NCBI RefSeq assembly: GCF_019711195.1
Contig: NZ_CP081299.1
Span: 4,066,001-4,130,000 of the forward strand
Length of the DNA: 64,000 nt
Reading direction: 5' to 3'
Source: Dyadobacter sp. NIV53
GTDB taxonomy: Bacteria; Bacteroidota; Bacteroidia; Cytophagales; Spirosomataceae
Shown here: one piece after another, positions 34,499 through 44,905 of the stretch
Layout: each line of letters starts with the position of its first letter
Numbering within the stretch: position 1 is the stretch's first letter
Notes under the pieces: generated by a model
What the model was told of the DNA's origin: nothing
Databases searched by the model: none
What the model saw: the letters and a program-made list of their open reading frames with translations, nothing else
Translations under genes and position numbers: made by a program

Positions 34499-37400
34499 TC
34501 ACTCCACCTTCAACTTACCGCCACCCGAATAACTCCTGTACTCACCCTGATACATCGCATCTGCTGCTGCCGGTCCAACTGTAAATATACCTTTGGAAAT
34601 GACTCTCACCTGGTAATAAAATGATTTTTCAGATTTATTGGCAGTAGTAAAAAAATGGATGCGGTCGTCGCGGATATCCAGGTACTCCGGTATAGCAGCA
34701 TTTTTAATCCAGGGCATATCAAGTGGTTCGGTAATACGGGGATTTTCTATTTCAAGACCAGCTGGTAGCAAATCAGTTATTACCACATTTTCTATAGGCA
34801 ATCCATTGATGCTGGATAGTGATAATTTTACGATCACTAGATCATTCTTGTGTAACTGTCCAATCGGTTTCCCTTCTCTGGTAAGAAATGAACGCCTGAT
34901 GTGCAATCCCTGATCTTCTTCCACATAAGCGCCCGTAGCAGACATGCCTTCATTTTGTGCAAACCAAAACAAGTTTCCTTTTCCCTGAGTTGTTACTGCA
35001 AGTTTTTGATTGGAAATGGCTTTAGATAGTTTTACTTCCTTTCCTTCAAATTTAGCCAGATTTTTCCCATTCAAGGTAACAGATGCAATTACGGTTGATC
35101 CCGAAGTTTGCTTCGCAATTTTACCGAGTGCCAATACAGCAAATGCTGCTTCCTGTGTATTGATATATGAAGCAGATTGTACGGCTTTGGATAACTGACG
35201 GGCTAATGGTGTAATTTGTAAATTATCAGGATCTGTTTCTATTAAAGTATTTAAAACTAATGCCAGATTTCGTAATGGCGAAGAATAGCTGTCATCGAAA
35301 ACCTGCGTACCTGTTTCTACTGAATAATTTTTTGGTAATAATGCTGTGAAACTTCTTGTGTCTCCAGCCAGTTGAAAAGCAGCTGCGAGTAAATATTTGG
35401 CATCAATTGTCAGAAGCTGAGCATTTTGTTTGTAATAGTTCATGGAAGACCGGTTTGGATGGCCGGTCAAAGCAAGTACATAAATTGAATAAATAGCTTC
35501 TCTTCGTACAACCGTTTTTCTTGTCTGAGTGCCCGATGAAGGTTCGCCTCCGTATGCCAATCCGTTACCAGTACTTGCTGTAATTACTTCTTTGGTTGAT
35601 GTTACGCCGGTTTTTCCGGTTAAATAATCCGTGGCTTTGCTCAGTGTTTTTCCGTTTGTTTCAAATCCTGCCCGACGCGCTTCTTCCAGAAAATGAACCG
35701 CATAAGCCGTCGTCCACCAATCTTCCTGCGTCGCTCCGGGCCACATCGCCATTCCGCCATTAAAAAGCTGCAGCGATTCTATTTTACGAATTGCCTGTTG
35801 CACATTTGTCATAGGATTAAAATCACTTTCACCATTCCTCACCATGTAAACCGGTGTGGCCATGGCTTTGGTAAGATCAGAAAAATAGATTTGTGGAAAG
35901 GCTTTTGAAACCGTTTGTTCCAGACAGCCAAAAGGATAACCCAGCAAAGTAGCCAACGCTTTACCGCCGCCCTGAACTAAAGGTGAGCGGCTCAATATTA
36001 CCTGGCTTTGGCTGGTTGCGGGAATAAAAGAATTAGTCAGGTCAATAATTCCCTGTTTTCCGCCAGCAATTAATCCCGACTGACTGGTTTTTAAAAGTGG
36101 TGATGCCGGGCGGATTGTCAGTTCGGTTTCCTGCGTAAAGGTTTCGCCAAATGCATTAACTTTTACGGAAATCTTGCCAATACCAATTGCCTGTAATGCT
36201 TTCAGTGAAAAAACCGCACGCGTTTCTTTGCCTGCCGGAATCATTATTTTTTGCACGGAAGGAATCGCTCCAGCCGCCAGTTGACCGCTCAATTGCAATG
36301 TAACCGTAGCATTGGCAGCTTTATTTTCCGTATTGCTTATATTAACCGGAAGTATCAGTTCGTCACCCGGACTTAAAAAACGAGGTAAACCGGCACTGAT
36401 TACCACCGGGTCGGCAACCTTCATGTTTTTTGTAGCGGAGCCAAAAGCATTGTCTTTATAAGCCACAACCATCACACGCAGATCGCCGCTAAATTGCGGA
36501 ATGTTTACATCAAACGTTGCTTCGCCGTTTCCATTGGTAGTGAGTATTCCGCTCCAGAACGAAACCAGTTCTGTGCGTCCGTTGCTTAATGGATTTACGC
36601 GTTTTTCCAGATCATAGCCGTCTCCTCCAAAACTGGATGTTCCTGAAATATTCAGTTCGGGGAAAAGCAATGCATACAAATCATGACTGGTAACTTCCAG
36701 TGCTCGTTTTTGGTAAAAATAACCATGAATATCCGGCGTTTTGGTATTTTTAATCTGTAAAATTCCTTCATCTACAACGGCTAATGTTACCTGCGTATTG
36801 GGTTGTGTTTTAATCCTGATCTGTTGTTTCGTTTTCGATCGTGATTTTTCAACTGATGTGATTGCAACGGACAAATTTCGTTTAGCATCTTCTACCAGAA
36901 CAGGTGCAAAACCATGTGCGACTGTCAAAGGCATATCCGATGCATCCAGCGGGCGAATCAAAGTTGCAGTCACGAAAACATTGGGCAGGTGTTCTTCTTT
37001 CAGGTTTATTGTCAGTTCGGTAGCTTTTTTTCTGTAGTCAGTACATGTTGTTCAAGGATATTATTTCGCTCAATAGTTACAAGTAGTCGCCCGTCGAATG
37101 GTGTTTTGAAGAGAATTTTTGCCGTTTCGCCGGGTTGATATATCTGCTTGTCCGTTTCTATCAAAACTCTTCCTTCATTACTTACTTCAAAGGAAGAATA
37201 TTGGGTATAGCCTGAACCATAAGCATAAAAATTGGCAACGGTGTAGTGTTCAGCACCCTGGCGGCGAACGCGGATTTCATATTCACCCGAAACCGTAGGA
37301 ACATACCTGAATATTCCCTGTCCTTTCGGTAAATTGAGTAAATTCGAATAAACAACCTTTTCATTCTTTCGGGAAGTATAGCGTAATTGTTCATTCTTTT

Positions 37401-39957
37401 TTTCAACAACAGTCTGGTATTCAAGGCGCACTACTTCCACTTTCGCAGAAGTTCCGCCTTGTAAATTCCCTTTGTTGTTTACACCTACAATGTCAACCGG
37501 AACAGGTGCATTGACGCCCATATAAGATCCTGGCAACCTGATTCCGTAAAATACAGGTTGGGTAAATACATCAAAACGCTGTAATCTGTTGACCGGACGG
37601 CCATTTTCGTCAAAAACGGTTACGTAGATTTTTCCTTCCAGTACGCCAATATCTTTCAGCCCTGGCGCCAGGGGAAATCTTTCAATAGCTTGTCCTTGTG
37701 CATTGGTAACGCCTTGCCTGCCTTCCTTTTCAAAAGTAGTTTCGGCAGGTATATCGAATGTGAATTCAGGGAACCCGGTAGCAAAAAAACCTTTTCGTTT
37801 CAGCTGGAATTCCATTTCATAAGTGCGGTTAGCAGCCGGCGGTCCAAACAAATTGGTTGCGGTTGCCGTCAGTACTACGGTTCCGCCGGAAACATACTCT
37901 TTTTGTGCACCGCTTAAATCAACCTTAATCCGGTCAGGAATAAATTCTTCTACACTTACCGGATGCGAAGCCAACAGTATCTCATTTGCATTATAAACTT
38001 CCAGGATATACGTTCCTGTCAAAGCAGCTGCGTCTATTACAACTTCTGTTTCAACTGCTCCCTGTTCATTGGTGCTTTTTCGCCAGGTCCGGTATTCACG
38101 CCCGTTTGGAGTAACAAGACGAAGTTTTAAAGGGATTTCCTTGGCAGTCTGCCAGTTCTGCATTCTGAGAACGGTATTAAAATGCATCGTTTCCCCCGGC
38201 CTGTAAATATCCCGCTGACCATAAATAAATGCCTGAAAACCGGAAACATTATCACGTTGTCCTTCTACTTCAAAACGTGAAGTTTCAACGCGTGTGTCAT
38301 TTAAAAGCAAATAATTGAAGTCTTCTTTACTACCTGCAGTAATCATCGCAATTTTAAAACCCGGCGCTCTCTCGCTAAGTTTTTCAACATGCGCAATGCC
38401 TTGCCCGTCAGTAGTAAGTGTGTGTACCGACTGGTTGTTGGAACTTAGCAAGGTCACTTCCAGATCAGCCAGCGGCTCATTGGTTTTTATAGAATTGGCA
38501 AAAATCCAGATCTCATCTTTTCCCTGTTTGACGATCAACCCGATATCAGAAATGGAAACAAGTTTGGTAGCGCTCATGTACGCTTCTTCCTTTGAATGAA
38601 CAGAAACCAAATAAATTCCCTTTCGCTGATTGTCGTCAGGCAATGCAATGTTCAGTGCCGAAATTCCTTTATTCCTGGGAAGATTCTCAGTTTCAACGGT
38701 TTTATCCACAATGATATCACTGAAATTACTTTCGACATCATCACTATACTGATAAGCGCCACTTGGTTTCCATTCTTCACCAATCTGTGTGTAATCATCC
38801 CAACGATTATTCCGTACATAATTCAGGATATTGTTGGCGTAAAGTTTGGCTATTTTAACCTGTACTTTTGGAATATTTACGATCTGGACGCCCATATTGC
38901 GTGAACCTTTGGAAGTCATGTACAATGCCTTTTTATTTGCAAATGAGATTCCCGCAGGCATTTTACCAAAAAACAGGTCACGTGAAGTTTCTTCTTCCAA
39001 TAATGGCCCAAGTATTCCTTTTAACGACTTGTTAATCAGTAGAGAATACGTGTCTGTTTCATTAAAATCACCACGGATAATAAAGCCATTTTCAGTAATT
39101 TCCGGTTTAAAAGTTATGGCAGGATTAATGGCAAAACCATTTCCAATACTTTCCGGATTCAATTCCTGCGTTGTAATTACTCTTGCAAATGCACTGTTAT
39201 TCTCAAAACCTGTTTTGATGTCAGTTATTTCCAAATGAAGCGGTGAAGGTAAACTGGTACTTACAGAAATAATTTCCTGCGTTACATAAGTCGTGTTTTG
39301 GGCTTTTAATCCTTTACTGATCTGAATAGAAACGGGCACTGAATTATTATCAGCCTTACCCGTATTGGTCAGTGAAAGTGTAACAGACTTTTCGTCGGTT
39401 GATGGCAAAACTTTAAAGTCTGCCGGTTTATCAGTAAGTATTAATTTTAGCCGTTCAGCCACATTCCGGGCATTTACCGGATAATTGAAAATAAGTTTTA
39501 AACGCGCTTCCTGTCTGCCACTTTCTTTGGACAATCCCCACCAGCTTTCCGTTTCGACCAGGTTCAGATATGGTGTATGAAAATTGACAGGGTTACTTGT
39601 AACTTTGTACTTTTTCTCTTTGGCAGTATTAGTTAATAAAAAATCAGTCAGTTTTGCTTTATACGCAGTGGCAGAACCGAAACCGGCAACCGGGGAAAAA
39701 ACCAGTTCATTTGGAGCCGTCCATTTAAATTTTCCTTTTACCGCTGGTTCAAACTTTACGTATTGTGTTGAATCCCAACTGTCAAGCTGACTTTCATTGA
39801 CCAGATCTTTATTAAAAGTAAAAACCAGGTTCTGTGACTGGCTGATCTCGTCCGTGAAGTTGGTTCCTGCTATTCTGATTTCATTTATGGAAGAGCAACT
39901 GTTGAAAAGGAATAAAAAAATTAACAGACTAAAAGCTGAGACCAAAGAGATTTTCAT
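34499..39957 (-). CDS. Bacterial alpha-2-macroglobulin lipoprotein, split by a one-base frameshift
   Basis: A giant envelope protease trap. The first frame (39957 to about 37012) opens with a lipoprotein signal ending FNSC (Cys21), followed by repeated macroglobulin beta domains with a bait-region neighbourhood. The second frame carries the C-terminal part with the thioester motif GCLEQ (Cys near restored residue 1345) and the alpha-toroid around it. They meet at seven A on the coding strand (37025-37031); one more A gives EKKATELTINLKEEHLPN and a 1819-residue protein. The usual partner pbpC is not adjacent. Confidence 0.88.
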
Positions 39958-40126
39958 GTGCTAAATACATTTTCAATTATACGTCTAATGTAATCTTTTA
40001 TTATTTCTAACAGTAGAAGTATAAGTATTTAATGATTTAGCGAGTTATATTTTAAATTATAACAGAAAATCACCCATGCGATTGATAATGAATGCACAGT
40101 GAATATTAAGTCAATAAGTACATATT

Positions 40127-40936
40127 TTAGAAAAATAATCCAACTCCACCAAAATATTTCCGTGTTATAGCAGGTTCCAGTAATCTCGCAATTTCATTTT
40201 GGAGATAAGAAATATGTTGCTCTCTCATGAAATCCAGGAAGATTTCAATATTTTCCTCTCTGCGTGTTTCAACAAGCGCATTGATATAGTCCGTTTTATT
40301 CTGGGAGAAAAGAACAGTTAAAGGCTTGCCGTAGAATGCCTGAATGTAGTTCATTAATAATCGTCCTGTTCTGCCGTTTCCATCTGCAAAAGGATGAATC
40401 GTTACAAATTGATAATGAAGAAGAAAAGCCAGATCATTTACCTGGTTTGTTGTGAGTTTTTCAGCCGTTACATGGCTTTCAAAATCCTGACATAGCTCCT
40501 TCATTGCTTGCGGGACTTTGCTATAATTCATATAGCTTTTGCCGCCAATTCCTGCCGAAACATTTAACAAACGTAAATCGCCTTTTGAGGTGTCGAAATT
40601 ACCTAAAACAGTATTGTGAACTGTTCCCGTATCTTTCATAACGATTGCCGCCACCTGTTTGATAAATGAAAGTGTTAAAGAAGTCTTCTTGTGAGCCTGA
40701 TTAACTACAAATTGTAATGCTTCCAAATGGTTTTTGACCATAAGATGATGCATTAAAGGTTTTCCCTTTGCAGTTAAACCTTGATCAAGAAATACTTGTG
40801 TTTCTACTTCGGTAAGCGTATTGCCTTCTATAACAGTGGAATGGTGAGAAATGGCATACAGATTATATTTCTCATAGTCAATCACACCCTTGGTGACCTG
40901 CTGATATTTGACCGTAAGTTCTTCCAGCGTTTCCAT
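40127..40936 (-). CDS. Fic family protein (class II, self-inhibited AMP transferase)
   Basis: 269 residues. The Fic core motif HPFADGNGRTGR is intact, with catalytic His and the anion-binding loop. Near the N-terminus SSTVIEGN type sequence (STVIEG in HHSTVIEGN) matches the [S/T]xxxE[G/N] inhibitory helix, placing it in class II. Such proteins AMPylate target proteins. Target unknown and no antitoxin neighbour. Starts at 40936. Confidence 0.88.
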   Translation of the reverse strand: METLEELTVKYQQVTKGVIDYEKYNLYAISHHSTVIEGNTLTEVETQVFLDQGLTAKGKPLMHHLMVKNHLEALQFVVNQAHKKTSLTLSFIKQVAAIVMKDTGTVHNTVLGNFDTSKGDLRLLNVSAGIGGKSYMNYSKVPQAMKELCQDFESHVTAEKLTTNQVNDLAFLLHYQFVTIHPFADGNGRTGRLLMNYIQAFYGKPLTVLFSQNKTDYINALVETRREENIEIFLDFMREQHISYLQNEIARLLEPAITRKYFGGVGLFF

Positions 40937-40983
40937 GAGTGAAAAATTCGTTTAATTTTTTAATTGAGGGCATATTAAAATTT

Positions 40984-42207
40984 TCAAAACCCAACCATCA
41001 CCTCATCTACCGCTTTCGCTCCGTCAAAAAAGGATAATAATCTCAATAAAATACCTTCTACAACGGCATCCGGGCAGGAAGCGCCGCAGGTAAGCATAAT
41101 ACGAACCGGGGTATTTTGAGGCAGATAATTTTCTGTCACCATTTCTTCTTTGGTATGCAGGTTAAAGTGCCTGATTAATGTCTTATCCAGAATTTTATTA
41201 ACGGATTCGATGAAATACGTCGGGAATTTAATCTCGCAAAGTTCGACCAGGTGGGAAGTATTCGAACTATTGTATCCGCCTGCAACGATAACCACATCGG
41301 CATCATGGGTGAGCAATGCATAAGTAGCATCCTGGTTATCGTTCGTTGCATAACACAGCGTATCGCGGGTATTGGCAAAATGATTTTCGACCTGTTCCGG
41401 CCTTAGATTGTAATGCCTGATCATAACGTTTTTCAGATAATCTGCAATACCTTGTGTATCAGACGCAAGCATTGTTGTCTGATTTACTACTCCAATACGC
41501 TGCAAGTCTTTTTCCGGATTAAAACCTTCTGAAAATTGTCCATGAAATTCTTCAAAGAAGTTTTGTGCAGGCATTTCACCTGTTATATATTTGGCCAGCT
41601 TCTGCGTCTGTTCCATATTTTCGACTACAATGGTCGGAGCATTTTCTTTGCTATGGGAAAAAGTAGCGCGGGTTTCTTCATGAAAAGGTTTTCCATGAAC
41701 AATAATCGTGTAATCTTTCTCACCGATTTGTGCCGCACGGTTCCATACTTTTTCTACAAACGGGCAGGTTGTATCGTATATGTAGGAGTTAATGCCAAGT
41801 TCCGTCAGTTTTTTCTGGTTTTCGATGGTCGTTCCAAAAGCCGGTACGATTACAATATCATCCGGCGTCAGTTCTTCCCAGGGAATGAGGAGTTTTCCCT
41901 TTGTATCCATTAAAAACTTTACGCCCCGGTCTGTCAGATCACGGTTTACATCCGGATTGTGAATCATTTCACTTAACAGGAAAATTCGTTTGTCAGGATT
42001 TTCAGAAATCGCTTTGTAGGCAATATCAATAGCATTTTCCACGCCATAACAAAATCCGAAATGGCGTGCGATCAGAAATTGTACCGGGCCAAAGTCCAGC
42101 AGAGTAGGTGTAAAGTCTCTTTTAAGTTTATCATTTTTACGCCTGAACTCTTTGATCGGAGTTATAATGTGGCTTCTGTAAAAATCCGGGATATTGAACG
42201 TTTTCAT
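40984..42207 (-). CDS. ispH: 4-hydroxy-3-methylbut-2-enyl diphosphate reductase IspH
   Basis: Last step of the MEP isoprenoid pathway, a 4Fe-4S enzyme yielding IPP and DMAPP. The three cluster cysteines are seen in RHFGFCYGVENA, TTCPFVEKVW and LTCGASCPDA. At 407 residues it is the long form with an N-terminal extension, as in cyanobacteria and plants. Promoter with -7 TATCTTTG at 42277-42284. Its product feeds the polyprenyl synthase encoded at 62 kb. Confidence 0.94.
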   Translation of the reverse strand: MKTFNIPDFYRSHIITPIKEFRRKNDKLKRDFTPTLLDFGPVQFLIARHFGFCYGVENAIDIAYKAISENPDKRIFLLSEMIHNPDVNRDLTDRGVKFLMDTKGKLLIPWEELTPDDIVIVPAFGTTIENQKKLTELGINSYIYDTTCPFVEKVWNRAAQIGEKDYTIIVHGKPFHEETRATFSHSKENAPTIVVENMEQTQKLAKYITGEMPAQNFFEEFHGQFSEGFNPEKDLQRIGVVNQTTMLASDTQGIADYLKNVMIRHYNLRPEQVENHFANTRDTLCYATNDNQDATYALLTHDADVVIVAGGYNSSNTSHLVELCEIKFPTYFIESVNKILDKTLIRHFNLHTKEEMVTENYLPQNTPVRIMLTCGASCPDAVVEGILLRLLSFFDGAKAVDEVMVGF

Positions 42208-42211
42208 ATTA

Positions 42212-42243
42212 ATGGGCTGTCGGCTTTCAGCGATCGGCTAAGG
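42212..42243. repeat. GGCTATC/GTCGGC-type low-complexity repeat, copy 3
   Basis: GGGCTGTCGGCTTTCAGCGA then TCGGCTAAGG, just upstream of ispH. Same family as copies 1 and 2. Confidence 0.45.
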
Positions 42244-42276
42244 TTCGTCGTGCAGTCAGTATAATTCTATAGTTCT

Positions 42277-42307
42277 CAAAGATACGAATGGCGTATTCAA
42301 AGAACAA
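42277..42307 (-). promoter_or_regulatory. Promoter of ispH
   Basis: Minus strand -7 TATCTTTG at 42277-42284 and TTG at 42305-42307, spaced 20 bases; leader about 70 bases. Confidence 0.5.
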
Positions 42308-42420
42308 TCTATCCATTCTGTTTGTTCGGAAACGTATTTTTGATTTTTTTATTGATAATATGCAACATCTTTAAATGATAGGTGTCTTTGATTCAGAACG
42401 TTCAAAACTAAACCTTTTGC

Positions 42421-42987
42421 TTGAAAACAAATTTGTACACTGACCGGCATGTCGAACTGGTGGAGCGATGTAAACTCGGAGAGCGTAAAGCGCAATATGA
42501 GCTTTATAAAAGCTATTCGAAGGCAATGTTCAACATTTGCATGCGGATCATAAACCATATTGGTGAGGCAGAGGACGCTTTGCAAGAGGCCTTTGTAGAT
42601 GCTTTCTCAAACCTGCACCAGTTTCGGCATCAGTCGACATTTGGAGCGTGGCTTAAACAGATTGTAGTAAACAAAGCCATCAACCAGGTCAGGAGCAGAA
42701 AGGTAAAATGGGTTGAAATTGATGAATGGCAGGAATCGATGGATGGAGAAGGAGGGCCCTCCGAGGAAATCACGATTTGGGATGAGGATGACAATTCTTT
42801 GGAAGTCGAACGAATCCGTAATGCCGTACTACGATTGCCGGATGGTTACAGAGTAGTTTTAAGCCTTTATTTATTTGAAGGATACGACCATGAAGAAATC
42901 GGGGAAGTATTGGGAATCAGTGAATCTACATCCCGAACGCAATACATGAGGGCAAAACGGAAGCTGGTGGAAATGATGGAAAGATGA
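42421..42987 (+). CDS. ECF RNA polymerase sigma factor
   Basis: 188 residues: region 2 (YKSYSKAMFNICMRIINHIGEAEDALQEAFVDAF) and region 4 (LPDGYRVVLSLYLFEGYDHEEIGEVLGI) are intact. The start is TTG at 42421; the in-frame residues after it are family-like and no other start exists upstream. It probably drives the envelope-associated genes that follow, including a membrane protein that may be its anti-sigma factor. Confidence 0.9.
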   Translation: MKTNLYTDRHVELVERCKLGERKAQYELYKSYSKAMFNICMRIINHIGEAEDALQEAFVDAFSNLHQFRHQSTFGAWLKQIVVNKAINQVRSRKVKWVEIDEWQESMDGEGGPSEEITIWDEDDNSLEVERIRNAVLRLPDGYRVVLSLYLFEGYDHEEIGEVLGISESTSRTQYMRAKRKLVEMMER

Positions 42988-43107
42988 GGAATGGAGGAAA
43001 GGAAGGAATGGGAGAATGGAAGGGTTGTTTTTGGGAGTATGCGTTTGAAACTTTTAAAATTATAAACATTTGAAACAAGAGCTTTACACTTTACCAGTAA
43101 GTTACAA

Positions 43108-43722
43108 ATGAAAAAGTATTCTGATAAAAAAGATCGTCTGGAGCGGTTTGTGCGTGATAATAGAGATGGATTTGACAATTTCTTGCCTCAGGATGATTTA
43201 TGGGATCGAATAGAAACTAAGATCCATGGTTCTACTCCACTTACAGAACCAAAAAAAAACGCTAAAATTTTAAAATCCTGGGGACGCAATGCCTGGTTCG
43301 ACTGGCGGATTGCTGCCGGTGTATTTGTAGTGATCGGTGTAGGATTTCTGGTTTACCTGAACAACCAATATGGTGTAACCCGTGATCCGGCAGTGGCGCT
43401 CAAAGTACCTGGTTACGCCCGCGAATTCAATCAGTATACGTTGGCAATTGATGAAAAGAGGGATGAAATCATTAAGCTGACACGTAACAATCCGGAGCTT
43501 TACAAGGACTTCTCAGCAGATTTGAAAAGTCTGGAGGTAAGTTATGGAAATCTTCGCGCCAATTTATCCAATGCTCCCAACCAGGAAGCATTATTGCAGG
43601 CCATGGTAAAGAATTTGCAATGGCAGGTTGATCTGCTCAACCAACAAATAAATATCTTACAGCGTATTAATAGTGTCAAAAATGGCGACGATAAAGAAAA
43701 TAGTAATTCACCTGTTATTTAG
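43108..43722 (+). CDS. Putative anti-sigma factor, single-pass membrane protein
   Basis: 204 residues: an N-terminal cytoplasmic region of about 65 residues (LERFVRDNRDGFDNFLPQDDLWDRIE), one transmembrane helix (IAAGVFVVIGVGFLVYL) and a periplasmic helical part. Its position right after an ECF sigma gene suggests an anti-sigma role. Not a recognised zinc-binding anti-sigma domain; function inferred from context. Confidence 0.7.
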   Translation: MKKYSDKKDRLERFVRDNRDGFDNFLPQDDLWDRIETKIHGSTPLTEPKKNAKILKSWGRNAWFDWRIAAGVFVVIGVGFLVYLNNQYGVTRDPAVALKVPGYAREFNQYTLAIDEKRDEIIKLTRNNPELYKDFSADLKSLEVSYGNLRANLSNAPNQEALLQAMVKNLQWQVDLLNQQINILQRINSVKNGDDKENSNSPVI

Positions 43723-44734
43723 TATGACCGCTATACTGCCGCAAGCAGTATATGCAATAGACCCTGACCTTTCCGGACTCGTAGAAAAACGCAGAAATAT
43801 CACGAAAGTATTTGATGTAAAAGACCAGGATATGCTTTCGGTCGATAATCAGTTTGGGCAGGTAAAAATAAATCTCTGGAGTAAAAAAGAAATTAAAGTT
43901 GAAATTGTTATTACGGCCAATGCGTCAACAGATGGACGTGCTTCGGAATATCTGAGTGCGGTGGCAATTGATGAAAAAAGGGAAAAAAATAAAATTAATC
44001 TTACTACGGTAATCAATAAAGGCCAGTTTGGGCAAAATGGCTGGAATAACAAAAAAGGAGAAAAAAACTTTATCCAGATTGATTACACGGTATATATGCC
44101 AAAAGAAAACGCGCTGATTGTCCACAACAAATTTGGAAATACTGATATTCCGTCTTTTATGGCGCCATTAACGATTGATTCGCGATACGGTACTTTTTCT
44201 GCGGCTTCATTGGGAAATGCTGATAACAACATTGATGTACATTATGGTAACGCAAATATAGGAAAGATGGATGGTGCAAAAATAGAAAGCCATTATTCCA
44301 ATATTAAGCTTGAACAGGTAACTAAATTACTGTTAAACAATAAATTCGGGGAACTGAGTATTGGTGATGTAACAGATCTGGATGCGGATATTGATTATTC
44401 GGGAGCCAAAATCGGAACAATGCGCGGATCAGGAAAAATTAAGCTTAGTTACTCAGGTAATTTCAAAATTGATGAGCTGACAAACTCTGTTGGTAATGTG
44501 GATATTCAGGCTGCTTATTCGTCGGTTATACTTCCTGCTGAGGCTAATCGTTTTAATGTAACAGTAAGTTATGGCAATTTCAGTTACCCTTCAACCAATG
44601 TTAATTTTACCCAGCAGCCTTCAAAAGAAGATAAATCCTATAAAGTAAAACAATATCAGGGCAAAATCGGAACTGGTTCTGGAACAAAGATTACAGTTGT
44701 ATCTAAGTTCGGAGATGTGAAACTGAAAGACTGA
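43682..44734 (+). CDS. Exported adhesin-like beta-repeat protein (DUF4097-type)
   Basis: 350 residues from ATG at 43682, with signal peptide MATIKKIVIHLLFSMTAILPQAVYA. The mature part has repeated beta strands with short turns (IDVHYGNANIG; LNNKFGELSIGD; VNIDYSG-like units), as in DUF4097 proteins. It overlaps the end of the upstream gene by 41 bp, so translation is probably coupled. Likely a target or part of the sigma regulon. Confidence 0.75.
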   Translation: MATIKKIVIHLLFSMTAILPQAVYAIDPDLSGLVEKRRNITKVFDVKDQDMLSVDNQFGQVKINLWSKKEIKVEIVITANASTDGRASEYLSAVAIDEKREKNKINLTTVINKGQFGQNGWNNKKGEKNFIQIDYTVYMPKENALIVHNKFGNTDIPSFMAPLTIDSRYGTFSAASLGNADNNIDVHYGNANIGKMDGAKIESHYSNIKLEQVTKLLLNNKFGELSIGDVTDLDADIDYSGAKIGTMRGSGKIKLSYSGNFKIDELTNSVGNVDIQAAYSSVILPAEANRFNVTVSYGNFSYPSTNVNFTQQPSKEDKSYKVKQYQGKIGTGSGTKITVVSKFGDVKLKD

Positions 44735-44765
44735 TAATCATATACTTTTATTTATAAGAAGTATT

Positions 44766-44882
44766 CTCAAAATGCTAATATGCTTTCACACTGTGTGGAG
44801 TCGAAGCGCGGGTCACAATGATTTAAACTTTGCAGCTTTCACTTTGACTCCGCTCAGTGTAACAAGATTTTGGCATTTTGAG
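44766..44882. repeat. Imperfect long inverted repeat (MITE-like) between convergent genes
   Basis: Ends CTCAAAATGC (44766-44775) and GCATTTTGAG (44873-44882) are a perfect 10-bp inverted repeat. Inner arms GTGGAGTCGAAG and CTTTGACTCCGC extend it. About 117 bp, no reading frame, between two convergent genes. Possibly a dispersed palindromic element and terminator. Confidence 0.55.
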
Positions 44883-44905
44883 GAAGCTTCTTTTTATATT
44901 GTTAC

